A DNA stretch of 15,361 bases from Chloroflexota bacterium. GTDB taxonomy: Bacteria; Chloroflexota; UBA11872. The notes below the pieces were generated by a model. The model saw only the letters and a list, made by a program, of their open reading frames with translations. It made no database searches and was not told the origin of the DNA. Below are positions 1 through 7,259 of this stretch, in pieces. A program made the translations under genes and the position numbers. The stretch lies in contig JAPOXI010000086.1 of assembly GCA_026707185.1 (NCBI GenBank), positions 1 through 15,361 of the forward strand, written 5' to 3'. The first letter of the stretch is position 1; every line of letters begins with the position of its first letter.

Positions 1-914
1 CCGTGTTTGTCCTGATGCGCCTCGTTCCCGGCGATCCCATCGCGCTGTTCTACGCCACGGGCGGTATCGGCGACTCCGGTGCCACCGCCGGTAGCGGCGG
101 TGAAGTAAGCCGGGCAGCGCTCGAAAAGCTGCGCGAGAGCTACAACCTCGACAAATCCGTACCACACCAGTTTGTGCTCTATGTGCGAGACGTCTTTCGT
201 GCCGATTTTGGCAACTCGATCCAGTATCGTCGCCCCGTCACCGACATCATCAAGGATCACGCGCCAGCCACGATCCAGCTAACTGTCGCGGGAATGGCCG
301 TGGCTCTTGCAATTGGATTTGGGGCCGGCATCATCTCGGCGATTCGCCGCCACTCGACGGCCGACTACAGCGCCCAGGTCTTCGCCATTCTTGGCGTGTC
401 GTTCCCCAGCTTCTTCCTGGCCACAATCCTTATCTTGATCTTCGCTATCCACCTCGACTGGCTGCCCGTGATCTCAAACGGCGTCGGCCCCCAACTCCTC
501 ATGCCGGCCATCACCCTCGGAGCCGCCGCGGCGGCCATTCTCGCCCGGCTCACCCGCTCATCAATGCTCGACGTCCTTTCCCGAGATTACATTCGCACGG
601 CCCGAGCTAAGGGACTGATTGAATCGAAGGTGATCTGGATTCATGCGCTGCGAAACGCTCTCATACCAGTCATTACCGTCGTTGGCCTTGAGTTCGGCTC
701 GCTGCTTGGCGGCGCCGTCGCCATCGAAGCTGTCTTTTTCCGCCAGGGCCTGGGAATGCGACTCGTCGAGGCCATCGAGGCCCGCGACTACCCCGTCATT
801 CAAGCCCTGGTTTTGCTTGCCGCCGTCGTCTACGCCGTGGTGAATCTCCTAGTGGATATTCTGTACACGTATATTGACCCACGAGTACGCCTGACAGATC
901 AGCCCGCAAAGTAG
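1..914 (+). CDS. Dpp/Opp-type ABC transporter permease (DppB family), 5' end cut off by the window
   Basis: Inner-membrane permease subunit of a dipeptide/oligopeptide/nickel-type ABC importer. The reading frame is open to the left edge, and the visible protein (about 303 residues) begins at the conserved 'RLVPGDP' that normally follows the first membrane helix, so roughly 20-25 N-terminal residues lie outside. After a soluble stretch (visible residues 35-85, including 'LRESYNLDKSVPHQF', typical of DppB) come hydrophobic segments near 90-112, 123-150, 165-182, 218-240 and 265-288. The cytoplasmic coupling loop that contacts the ATPases is seen at 193-204 (DYIRTARAKGL), and the C-terminus has the family's 'YIDPRVR'. 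The matching DppC permease and binding protein are not in the window and may lie to the left. The dppD- and dppF-like ATPases are about 6.5 kb away on the opposite strand. The stop codon is TAG at 912-914. The family call is firm; the substrate is unknown. Confidence 0.93.
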   Translation, partial: VFVLMRLVPGDPIALFYATGGIGDSGATAGSGGEVSRAALEKLRESYNLDKSVPHQFVLYVRDVFRADFGNSIQYRRPVTDIIKDHAPATIQLTVAGMAVALAIGFGAGIISAIRRHSTADYSAQVFAILGVSFPSFFLATILILIFAIHLDWLPVISNGVGPQLLMPAITLGAAAAAILARLTRSSMLDVLSRDYIRTARAKGLIESKVIWIHALRNALIPVITVVGLEFGSLLGGAVAIEAVFFRQGLGMRLVEAIEARDYPVIQALVLLAAVVYAVVNLLVDILYTYIDPRVRLTDQPAK

Positions 915-956
915 CTTCCCCGGGACTCCTCAGGTCCTACATGTCGGCGTGGCTGC

Positions 957-1898
957 ATGAAACTCTGCATTTCGACAGCCTGCTACCGCTGGATGCTCGA
1001 CCCGCATCGGCGCCGGGATCGGCCTGAACACCGCAACTTCGGCTGGCCCCCAGCGTTTCTGCAGTCCGACGCCCCGCCGCCGCCAGACATCGCGCGACAT
1101 GACTGGATGCTGGAGAAGACTCGAGCGCTCGGGCTTGAGGGCTTCTACATGCACGCCGCCGACGTAGGCGACCGCGCGACAGTCGAGGATTTCGGCGCTC
1201 GCATGCGCGCCGCCGGTCTTATCTTCAACGGCGGCCTCACCGCCAACTGGGCGGCCACGGCCGACGAATGGGATCGCGAGTACCGTGAACGAGCAATCGA
1301 ACACGTCGAACTCAACGCTCGCAGCGGCGCGACCGTCGCCACCGTCACCCACCTCATGGCCGGCGTTCACAATCACTTCTCGACCGATCCCCCCATCGAA
1401 GAACAGATTCAGCGGGCCATTCGCAACTTCAGCACTGTTCTCCCGGCCTGCCGCCAGAACGGAGTCACGCTCGCGTTCGAGAACCACATGGACTACCGCC
1501 TCAGCGAAGTCGTGGCCATTGTTGAAGCCCTCGACTCCGACTTCGCCCGAATCACCCTCGACACCGCGAACCCCTTCCTGGTTCTGGAAGACCCCCTCGA
1601 AGGCGCCAGCCTTGCGGCGCCCTATACCGTCGCGGTTCACCTCAAGGACTTCTCGGTCCATCCGCTCACCGAGACCTGGGAACCCGAACTCCATTGGGCC
1701 CCCGTCGGTCGCGGCGACTCTCCGATTGCCGAGGTTCTCGACGTGCTGCAAGCCGAGGCGCCTGACCCGGACAACCTTCTCGCGCACATCGAGATCGCCG
1801 GTCTCCCTCAGACGGATCCCGATCGCTGGGTGCGCTCAAGCGCGGCGCACCTTCGCCGTCACGCCGCCGACCACTTCCCAAACCAGGCTGAATCGTGA
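957..1898 (+). CDS. Sugar phosphate isomerase/epimerase-like TIM-barrel protein (paralogue 1)
   Basis: 313-residue protein of the xylose-isomerase-like TIM barrel/AP-endonuclease-2 superfamily, which includes D-psicose/tagatose 3-epimerases, IolE- and IolI-type enzymes. Such enzymes interconvert ketoses or inosose intermediates using one divalent metal. All four expected metal ligands are recognisable: E175 in 'LAFENHMDYR', D202 in 'ITLDTANPF', H228 in 'VHLKDF' and E279 in 'AHIEI'. Substrate-loop residues K230/D231 and 'GRGD' at 251-254 are also present. There is no signal peptide, so it should be cytoplasmic. The ATG at 957 gives the strand-1 sequence 'MKLCISTACYRW', which matches the N-terminus of the next gene, but no strong Shine-Dalgarno precedes it. 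It follows the permease by 42 nt and overlaps the next gene by 4 nt (GTGA). The substrate cannot be assigned. Confidence 0.88.
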   Translation: MKLCISTACYRWMLDPHRRRDRPEHRNFGWPPAFLQSDAPPPPDIARHDWMLEKTRALGLEGFYMHAADVGDRATVEDFGARMRAAGLIFNGGLTANWAATADEWDREYRERAIEHVELNARSGATVATVTHLMAGVHNHFSTDPPIEEQIQRAIRNFSTVLPACRQNGVTLAFENHMDYRLSEVVAIVEALDSDFARITLDTANPFLVLEDPLEGASLAAPYTVAVHLKDFSVHPLTETWEPELHWAPVGRGDSPIAEVLDVLQAEAPDPDNLLAHIEIAGLPQTDPDRWVRSSAAHLRRHAADHFPNQAES

Positions 1899-2908
1899 GG
1901 CTCGGTCTCTCCGCCGACACCTACCGCTGGATCGCTTATCCCTGGATGCGGGCCGACCGGCCGGCTTTTCGTGCCTCGAGCCACTACGCCCCGTACATTC
2001 TCACGGTTGATCCACCGGACACTGAAGCCGACGTGCCGGACTGGCTCCTGGACCGAGTCTTCGCACACGGGCTGCATGCGCTGACGATGGACCTCGGCTT
2101 GCTGGGAAGCCGGGACCGGGCGGCGGCGTTCGGCGCCCGCTGTGCCGACGCCGGCGTTCGTCTTCTCGGAAGCGTGTCGGCTGACTTGGTCGCCGACTCC
2201 GACCGCTGGGGCCGACTGTCGGCCGCAGCTCTCGGCGCGCACTTCGACCCAACGAGTGCCGGCGTCCTGACGTCCGGCTGGACCGGCGACAGCGAAGCGG
2301 CGATAGCCTCCACGGCCATACGCTGGGCCGCCGAGGCCGGCGCGCCCATCCTCAGCCTCGTCCATGGGCAGCCCGATCGCGCCAACCGCTATTCGCCCCG
2401 GCCCGGCCTCGCCGACCAACTACAACGCATCGAGACCAACGTTCGTACGTTGCTGCCGCTCGCGGCCGACTCCGGCGTCACGCTGGCCCTCGAACCGCAT
2501 ATGGACTACCGCTGTGCCGAACTCATCCGGGTCGTAGAGGCCATCGCGTCGCCCAATCTCCGTCTCGTTCTCGACGTCGCCAGCCCGCTGGCAGTCACCG
2601 AAGACCCGCTCGACGCCGCCCGCGTCTCGGCGCCCTATGTCGTGGCCACCCATCTCCGCGACATGCGCGTCCAGGCTCTGACAGAAGTCGCCACCGGCGC
2701 ACTTTTCCACACCCCGATCGGCCAGGGCCACGTCCCTGTGGACCAGATCCTGGACACCCTCAACAGCCGATCACCCGATCCAAGCAGCGTCATCCACTGC
2801 CTTAAAACCGTCACACGGCCGGAACACGATATCGAAGCCTGGCTCAGCGCCTCGCTGGCTACGGTTCGGAAGTACGCCTCGCACAAAGCGTCTCGCGGCG
2901 CGGCGTGA
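1895..2908 (+). CDS. Sugar phosphate isomerase/epimerase-like TIM-barrel protein (diverged paralogue 2)
   Basis: 337-residue paralogue of the preceding gene. It shares the start 'RLGLSADTYRW', the 'DRPAFR' stretch, the 'LALEPHMDYR' motif, 'EDPLDAARVSAPY' and the overall order of motifs. The start is GTG at 1895-1897, inside the stop of the upstream gene (GTGA), pointing to translational coupling. Metal-ligand positions E200, D227 and H253 are kept, as is an H-L-R-D version of the substrate loop (253-256). The fourth ligand Glu of paralogue 1 (E279 in 'AHIEI') aligns by eye with L303 in 'IHCLK', so this copy probably has an altered metal site. It could be an enzyme with a different substrate, a non-catalytic partner in a hetero-oligomer, or a binding protein. 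No signal peptide. A 22-nt gap separates it from the PhyH-family gene. Confidence 0.85.
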   Translation: MRLGLSADTYRWIAYPWMRADRPAFRASSHYAPYILTVDPPDTEADVPDWLLDRVFAHGLHALTMDLGLLGSRDRAAAFGARCADAGVRLLGSVSADLVADSDRWGRLSAAALGAHFDPTSAGVLTSGWTGDSEAAIASTAIRWAAEAGAPILSLVHGQPDRANRYSPRPGLADQLQRIETNVRTLLPLAADSGVTLALEPHMDYRCAELIRVVEAIASPNLRLVLDVASPLAVTEDPLDAARVSAPYVVATHLRDMRVQALTEVATGALFHTPIGQGHVPVDQILDTLNSRSPDPSSVIHCLKTVTRPEHDIEAWLSASLATVRKYASHKASRGAA

Positions 2909-2920
2909 TCTACGCCGTCG

Positions 2921-2925
2921 GGAGG
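2921..2925 (+). promoter_or_regulatory. Shine-Dalgarno (GGAGG) for the PhyH-family gene
   Basis: A perfect GGAGG lies 5 nt upstream of the ATG at 2931. It is the strongest ribosome site in the left arm and fixes the start of the PhyH-family gene. The neighbouring genes in this arm lack such a site, so this cistron is probably translated independently. Confidence 0.85.
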
Positions 2926-2930
2926 AACGA

Positions 2931-3677
2931 ATGAACGACCACGACCGCTATCTTTTCGACCTTCAGGGCTACGTCACCATTCCCAACGCGATTGACGCCG
3001 ACACGGTCGCCGCGCTGAACGCGATCCTCGACCAGAAGATCGCCGAGGAAACGCCACCGAACGCCACCACCCATCGATTTGTCGGTCTGCTGGACTGGGG
3101 CCAGCCCTATATCGACTTGCTGGACCCGCCCAAAATCGTGCCGTATCTCGACGCCATCCTGGGTCCCAGGTTCCGCCTGGATCACACGTATCTGGACATC
3201 ATTCGCGGGGGGCTAAGCCCCATTGGTGCCACGCTCCACGGCGGCGCCATGCCATTCAACCCCGTGCAGTACTTCCACTACAGCAACGGTGAATTCCACA
3301 ACGGCCTGTCCGTCGTCGCGTTCAACCTCGCTGACGTGAATCTCGGAGACGGCGGCTTTGCCTGCGTTCCCGGCAGCCACAAGAGCAACCTGCCCTTCCC
3401 GGACGAGTGGAAAGACCTCACGAACGAGCACGACACAGTCAAGCGCGTCACGGGTCCTGCCGGCACCGCCATCATCTTCACCGAGGCGCTAACCCACGGT
3501 CCCCTGCCCTGGACCGCAAATCATGAGCGCCGCACCATCTTTTACAAGTACAGCCCAAACCCCTTGGCCTGGTGGGGTGAGTACCCGACGCCCGAAGGCC
3601 TGCAAGGCCTCACCGAGCGCCAGCAGGCCATCCTGGAAGGCCCCAACGCCCGCTATCCCGAGCGCGGGACTCGCTGA
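2931..3677 (+). CDS. Phytanoyl-CoA dioxygenase (PhyH) family Fe(II)/2-oxoglutarate protein with an HxG site
   Basis: 248-residue double-stranded beta-helix protein of the PhyH family, which normally uses Fe(II), 2-oxoglutarate and O2 to hydroxylate (or, in SyrB2-type members, halogenate) small molecules. Family marks: 'DLQGYVTIPNAI' at 10-21, 'NLADVNLGDGGFACVPGSH' at 132-150, the distal His H189 in 'ALTHGPLPW', and the 'HERR' pair R200/R201 suited to 2-oxoglutarate. The usual proximal HxD motif appears as H103-G104-G105, so the carboxylate ligand is absent at its expected place. 'QYFHYSNGEFHNGLSVVAF' (113-131) is typical of an environmental subfamily. The length is slightly shorter than usual (about 260-300), but both ends look complete. 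No signal peptide. It is the last gene of the plus-strand arm and converges on the GH127-like gene with 9 nt between stops. Family sure, reaction unknown. Confidence 0.85.
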   Translation: MNDHDRYLFDLQGYVTIPNAIDADTVAALNAILDQKIAEETPPNATTHRFVGLLDWGQPYIDLLDPPKIVPYLDAILGPRFRLDHTYLDIIRGGLSPIGATLHGGAMPFNPVQYFHYSNGEFHNGLSVVAFNLADVNLGDGGFACVPGSHKSNLPFPDEWKDLTNEHDTVKRVTGPAGTAIIFTEALTHGPLPWTANHERRTIFYKYSPNPLAWWGEYPTPEGLQGLTERQQAILEGPNARYPERGTR

Positions 3678-3695
3678 CGCCAGCCGTCAGTTGAG
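3670..3695. terminator. Stem-loop spanning both stop codons of a convergent gene pair
   Basis: A perfect inverted repeat, CTGACG (3674-3679), loop CCAGC (3680-3684), CGTCAG (3685-3690), is extended by CTC (3670-3672) pairing with GAG (3693-3695) across a small G/TT internal loop. The plus-strand TGA (3675-3677) and the minus-strand TGA (3689-3687) each sit in one arm. No T-run follows on either strand, so a classical intrinsic terminator is not shown. It may be a bidirectional terminator or a 3'-end stabiliser. Confidence 0.35.
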
Positions 3696-5330
3696 CGGCG
3701 GAAAGTAAGCCAGCCCCGCCCCCTGGTCGTCCATCGCAACCACGGCATCGCCGCGCAAGCGCGCCCCAATCTCGTGGTCCTGATGGTGAATCGTCAGGTC
3801 GCGCTTGGCCAGCGGCAGCCGTATCTCAACTGTGCGTCCGACGGTCGGAGTACGCAGCAGAATGCGACCGTCCACGATGAACCGTCCGGCCTCTTCGCCG
3901 TCGACCGCCATTGCTCCTACGTCCGCCCACGAAGGCACGCGCACGCCAACGTCGCCGGTGGTTTTCGGCGTGATCCGCAGCGCCTTGCCCGTGTACGGCG
4001 ACTCGACGCGCACCGCGTGGTTCTCAAAGTCAAGCAGCATGTTGATCCGTGTCATCCCGCCGCTAGTCGTCGCCACGGCCCGCTGCGCCGCGCACAGCGA
4101 AGCGGTGGCGCCGCCCACGATGTCAATGCTCGGGGTGACTTCGTTCTTGCCCAGCGGCAGATGGCCGTACACGGCATTGAATCCGAACAAACCAAGCAAG
4201 CGCGTGCGCAGATCGCACCGTTCGTCGCCGCCAGAAACCTCATCCATGAAGCTCAAATCTCGGACTTGTGATGGCAGCAACTGAGACCGCAGATAGCGTT
4301 CGGCGTCCTCGAAGTACGAGTCGCCGAAGTAGCGCGCCAGGATCAGCGCCGTCTCGATCACGTCGCCCACGTTGTTCATCTCACCCTGTTCCGGGTGAAA
4401 GTTCGGATGGTGACGCTCCCTTACCCATCCCACTTCGTCGCGAATCACGCGCAGTCCGTTGTCGTAGAACGACTGCACGCGCTCTAGCAGCCTCATGTCG
4501 TCCGTCACACTGCCCAGCAGCGCCAGCCCCGACAGCGTGCACGTGGTCGAATGTGTGTGCGCTCCCAACCGATCCGCGTCGTACGAGCCATCGGACATAA
4601 AGAATCGATCCATCGCGTGTGCGGCCAGATCCTGTGCCACGTCCAACGCGGCGCCAGACCCCGTGGCGTCGTAGAGCTTCGTCAGCGGGCCAATCGCCCG
4701 CCCGACACCCTCCACGAACGTTGGCCGCGCCGTCATCGGCAGGCCATACGACTTCTGCAGCGCCTCCTGGTCCCAATCGGAGTCCGCCCGCCAGTAGCGC
4801 CTGACTTCGGCAATCAGCGCCTCGGCCGCGTTCACGGCTCGATCTGAGGACCGATACCGCGCCAATGCGTGCAACCCGTGAACCGCCTCCCGAATCGAAT
4901 GCTCGTCCACAGAAGTCAGCGGTCCGCCCGGCGTGCTGTGATTGCAAGGCAGCGGCCCCGCGCTCAACGAAAAAAATGCCCCCTCGGTGTGCTGCGCTAT
5001 AACGTCCTCGTCCAGCTCGACACCCAGCGAATCCTCGGCCGCGAGCAGCGCGTCCAGGTGACGCCCCGACAACTGAATGGCGCCGTGGTACGGACTAAAC
5101 CCGAGCCACCCGTCCGGCCAGATGCGCGTGTACATGTACGGGTACCCGTTGTCCGAGGGGTTGAACACGTGCCCCATCGCGCGGCAGGCCAGTTCGACCG
5201 CCGCCGGAATGCTGGTCGTGTTGACGTTGGCTACGCGGGCGGGCGGTATGCGCGACCCGTCGAACGGCGGCCCAGGAATAAACGCGTGGGCCGTCGGCGA
5301 CGGTGGTTTTCGCAGCGGCTCGTCGCTCAC
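3687..5330 (-). CDS. GH127-like (DUF1680-like) alpha/alpha-barrel protein with an altered active site
   Basis: 547-residue protein, last gene of the minus-strand operon. It resembles beta-L-arabinofuranosidase-type GH127 proteins by eye: a long helical region (about residues 45-400) containing 'EMNNVGDVIETALILARYFGDSYFEDAERYLRSQLL' in pieces that match the family's 'ETC...GD.KYADVLERALYN' segment, then a beta-sandwich starting near 430 with the hallmark 'VRVPSWA' at 463-469. In the characterised enzyme HypBA1, Zn is held by Glu-x-Cys and a Cys-Cys pair. Here the matching places read E326-T-A328 and C413-A414, so at least two Cys ligands are missing. No signal peptide. The GTG start at 5330-5328 overlaps the propeller's TGA (GTGA). 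An upstream in-frame start near 5456 would only add residues read through the propeller gene. It could be a glycoside hydrolase with a different mechanism, or a non-catalytic sugar binder. Confidence 0.65.
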   Translation of the reverse strand: MSDEPLRKPPSPTAHAFIPGPPFDGSRIPPARVANVNTTSIPAAVELACRAMGHVFNPSDNGYPYMYTRIWPDGWLGFSPYHGAIQLSGRHLDALLAAEDSLGVELDEDVIAQHTEGAFFSLSAGPLPCNHSTPGGPLTSVDEHSIREAVHGLHALARYRSSDRAVNAAEALIAEVRRYWRADSDWDQEALQKSYGLPMTARPTFVEGVGRAIGPLTKLYDATGSGAALDVAQDLAAHAMDRFFMSDGSYDADRLGAHTHSTTCTLSGLALLGSVTDDMRLLERVQSFYDNGLRVIRDEVGWVRERHHPNFHPEQGEMNNVGDVIETALILARYFGDSYFEDAERYLRSQLLPSQVRDLSFMDEVSGGDERCDLRTRLLGLFGFNAVYGHLPLGKNEVTPSIDIVGGATASLCAAQRAVATTSGGMTRINMLLDFENHAVRVESPYTGKALRITPKTTGDVGVRVPSWADVGAMAVDGEEAGRFIVDGRILLRTPTVGRTVEIRLPLAKRDLTIHHQDHEIGARLRGDAVVAMDDQGAGLAYFPPLN

Positions 5331-7216
5331 GTGGTGTATTGCCACAGTTCGCCGCGTCCCAGCGCGGCGTGAATCGTTCGCCGGCCGGCGGCCGCTACCG
5401 TGATACTCACCCTCTCGACGGCCTGTCCGGCCAGTGGCCCATCCATGCGCGACCACTCGCGACCTTCCGTCTTGGAGAGATACACGCCATCGCTGGTAGC
5501 GATCGCTGCCAGCCCGTCGTCCTCGACTTCTGGAGACAGCGTGACCTGGCGCATTGCCACACCGCTCTTAGCAACCGGCACTCCCGGCCATGGACCGCGC
5601 CCCGACGACGGCGGCGTCGCTATTCGGTCGCGTGCGGCCAAAAGCAATGGCCCGACGTCCGGCTTGAACGATGGGAGTATCGCCAACGAGGCCCAGCCTA
5701 GACTTGTGTCGTACTCAACCCAGGGAGCCCAGGTCTCCCCGGCGTCATTGGACCGGATCACCACAAGGCGTTGTGCGTCGCCCGCAGCCGCGACCATCGC
5801 ACGGTCCTGGCCGAAGTGCGGCGAATAGGCCAGCGCCAGAAAGTCGCTGCCATCGAGCCCGGACCAGATGGCTCGCCATGTCTCACCGCGGTCATCTGAG
5901 ACGTACAACATCCCGTGCTGTCCCCCGACCGCCATATGGCCATCGGCTCCAAAGACCGGTGAGAATTCCACCACGGTGGCAGCCGAATCGGCCGTTACGC
6001 CGCCCATACGCACCCATGACTGTGCCCTGTCAGTGCTCCAGATAATCTGGCCGCCCGCAATACCGCCGGCGATTCCATCGCATGCGACGTTCGGCGACAG
6101 TCGCACTGCTGTCACCGGTCCCAGGCCGGGATCATCGAGCGTTGGTGTCCACGTCGCTCCGCCGTCGCGTGAAACCAGCACACCGTCCTGCAGCGTTCCG
6201 AGCACTAACGTCCCGTCCTTGCCGAACGCCGGCGACACCGCGAAGTCCAGGATTGGCCGATTGACCAGCCCGGCGTTCGCCGATACCGGCGCCTCATCCC
6301 TTGTCTGTCGATTGACCCCGTCCCGGTCAGTCCCAATCAGCACGGATCCATCGGATATCGCGACACACAGGGCCGAGGCGCCGCCTTCGGGCGCCAGCGG
6401 CAGCTCCGTCCAGGTCAGACCGTCGTCGCATGAGCGAACCAACTGTCCGCCGCCCGTCACTGCCGCGACGAGGCGGCCACCCTCTAATGCCGCACCTACG
6501 GCAATCCCGTTCACAGTGTCTCCGTCAGCTGCCCACACCGAATCCCAGTGTTGGCCCGCGTCAGTCGAGCGCAGCAGACGCCCCGACACCGTTCCCGCAA
6601 CGGCGGTTGTTTGGTTGATCCAGGCACAGCACTCCAGCGGATCGGAATTAGTGAGTGCGACGCGCTGCCACGTCTGACCGACATCTGTCGATCGCAGCAG
6701 AATCCCGCTCGCCGTCGCGGCGAGGACTGCCCCTCCCTCCGTGGCACCGGGGGCAATGGCTACCGCCGAAATCTCAGTGTCTTCAAGGCCCCTGGCAAAA
6801 CCGTTCCAACTCCGGCCCCGATTGCGGGAGACGTAGACCCCCTCGTGCTGCGTCCCGGCCACCACCACCTGATCCAGGGCAAAGTCCGGCGAAATGGCAA
6901 CGCGCGTAACGGTTGGTCGAACGCCCCAGAAGTCGAGGCGAAACCAGCTTGCGCCGCGGTCGTACGACATGTGGAGACCAGACACGGCGGTTGCGGCGGC
7001 CACGACGCCATCACGCTCGAAATCCGGCGATACGGCTACGTCCTGAACGAACGGACTAATCAGACCCTTCCCAATCCACTCCCAGCTCCGGCCGCGATCG
7101 GTGGACCTGAAGACCCCGGCCAATGTGGCGGCAAAGGCCGTCCCGGCTCGGTCGCCTGCGCAGGCAATCGAACCAACCGTCCCGCCTTCAAGTGCGAGTA
7201 GGCGTTCCCAACTCAT
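5327..7216 (-). CDS. Asp-box (BNR/sortilin-like) multi-blade beta-propeller protein
   Basis: 629-residue protein built almost wholly from about 46-residue units. Asp-box motifs (S-x-D-x-G-x-x-W type) begin at residues 38, 84, 130, 176, 217, 262, 349, 394, 440, 489 and 581. The two double-length gaps (262-349 and 489-581) imply two blades that lost the motif, for about 13 units. Between boxes recur 'AVSPDFERDG'-like turns (61-70, 107-116, 326-335, 417-426, 464-473, 560-568). Asp-box propellers occur in sialidases, sortilin/Vps10 and photosystem-assembly factor Ycf48. No sialidase catalytic set (Arg triad, Tyr/Glu) is evident. There is no signal peptide or membrane anchor, so it appears cytoplasmic. 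The ATG at 7216 is the first sensible start after the dppF-like stop, 43 nt downstream, but lacks a good Shine-Dalgarno. It overlaps the GH127-like gene by GTGA. A scaffold or ligand-binding role is likely; the function is unknown. Confidence 0.8.
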   Translation of the reverse strand: MSWERLLALEGGTVGSIACAGDRAGTAFAATLAGVFRSTDRGRSWEWIGKGLISPFVQDVAVSPDFERDGVVAAATAVSGLHMSYDRGASWFRLDFWGVRPTVTRVAISPDFALDQVVVAGTQHEGVYVSRNRGRSWNGFARGLEDTEISAVAIAPGATEGGAVLAATASGILLRSTDVGQTWQRVALTNSDPLECCAWINQTTAVAGTVSGRLLRSTDAGQHWDSVWAADGDTVNGIAVGAALEGGRLVAAVTGGGQLVRSCDDGLTWTELPLAPEGGASALCVAISDGSVLIGTDRDGVNRQTRDEAPVSANAGLVNRPILDFAVSPAFGKDGTLVLGTLQDGVLVSRDGGATWTPTLDDPGLGPVTAVRLSPNVACDGIAGGIAGGQIIWSTDRAQSWVRMGGVTADSAATVVEFSPVFGADGHMAVGGQHGMLYVSDDRGETWRAIWSGLDGSDFLALAYSPHFGQDRAMVAAAGDAQRLVVIRSNDAGETWAPWVEYDTSLGWASLAILPSFKPDVGPLLLAARDRIATPPSSGRGPWPGVPVAKSGVAMRQVTLSPEVEDDGLAAIATSDGVYLSKTEGREWSRMDGPLAGQAVERVSITVAAAGRRTIHAALGRGELWQYTT

Positions 7217-7259
7217 GCTTGAAGACCACGCAACCAGCCGACGATGCTCATCGCTTGGC

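Noticed and set aside
921..936. GGAC/GTCC short inverted repeat after the permease stop
   Set aside because: The arms are only 4 bp with a 7-nt loop and no T-run, so it is not distinguishable from chance in GC-rich DNA.
930..1787. 285-codon open frame on the minus strand opposite isomerase paralogue 1
   Set aside because: It runs antisense to a well-supported gene, has a repetitive Gly/Val/Arg/Glu composition from GC-rich codons, and shows no domain motif or ribosome site.
5327..7216. Sialidase or photosystem-assembly (Ycf48) function for the propeller
   Set aside because: Asp-box repeats alone do not give catalysis. No sialidase Arg triad or Tyr/Glu pair was evident, and no photosynthesis genes are nearby.
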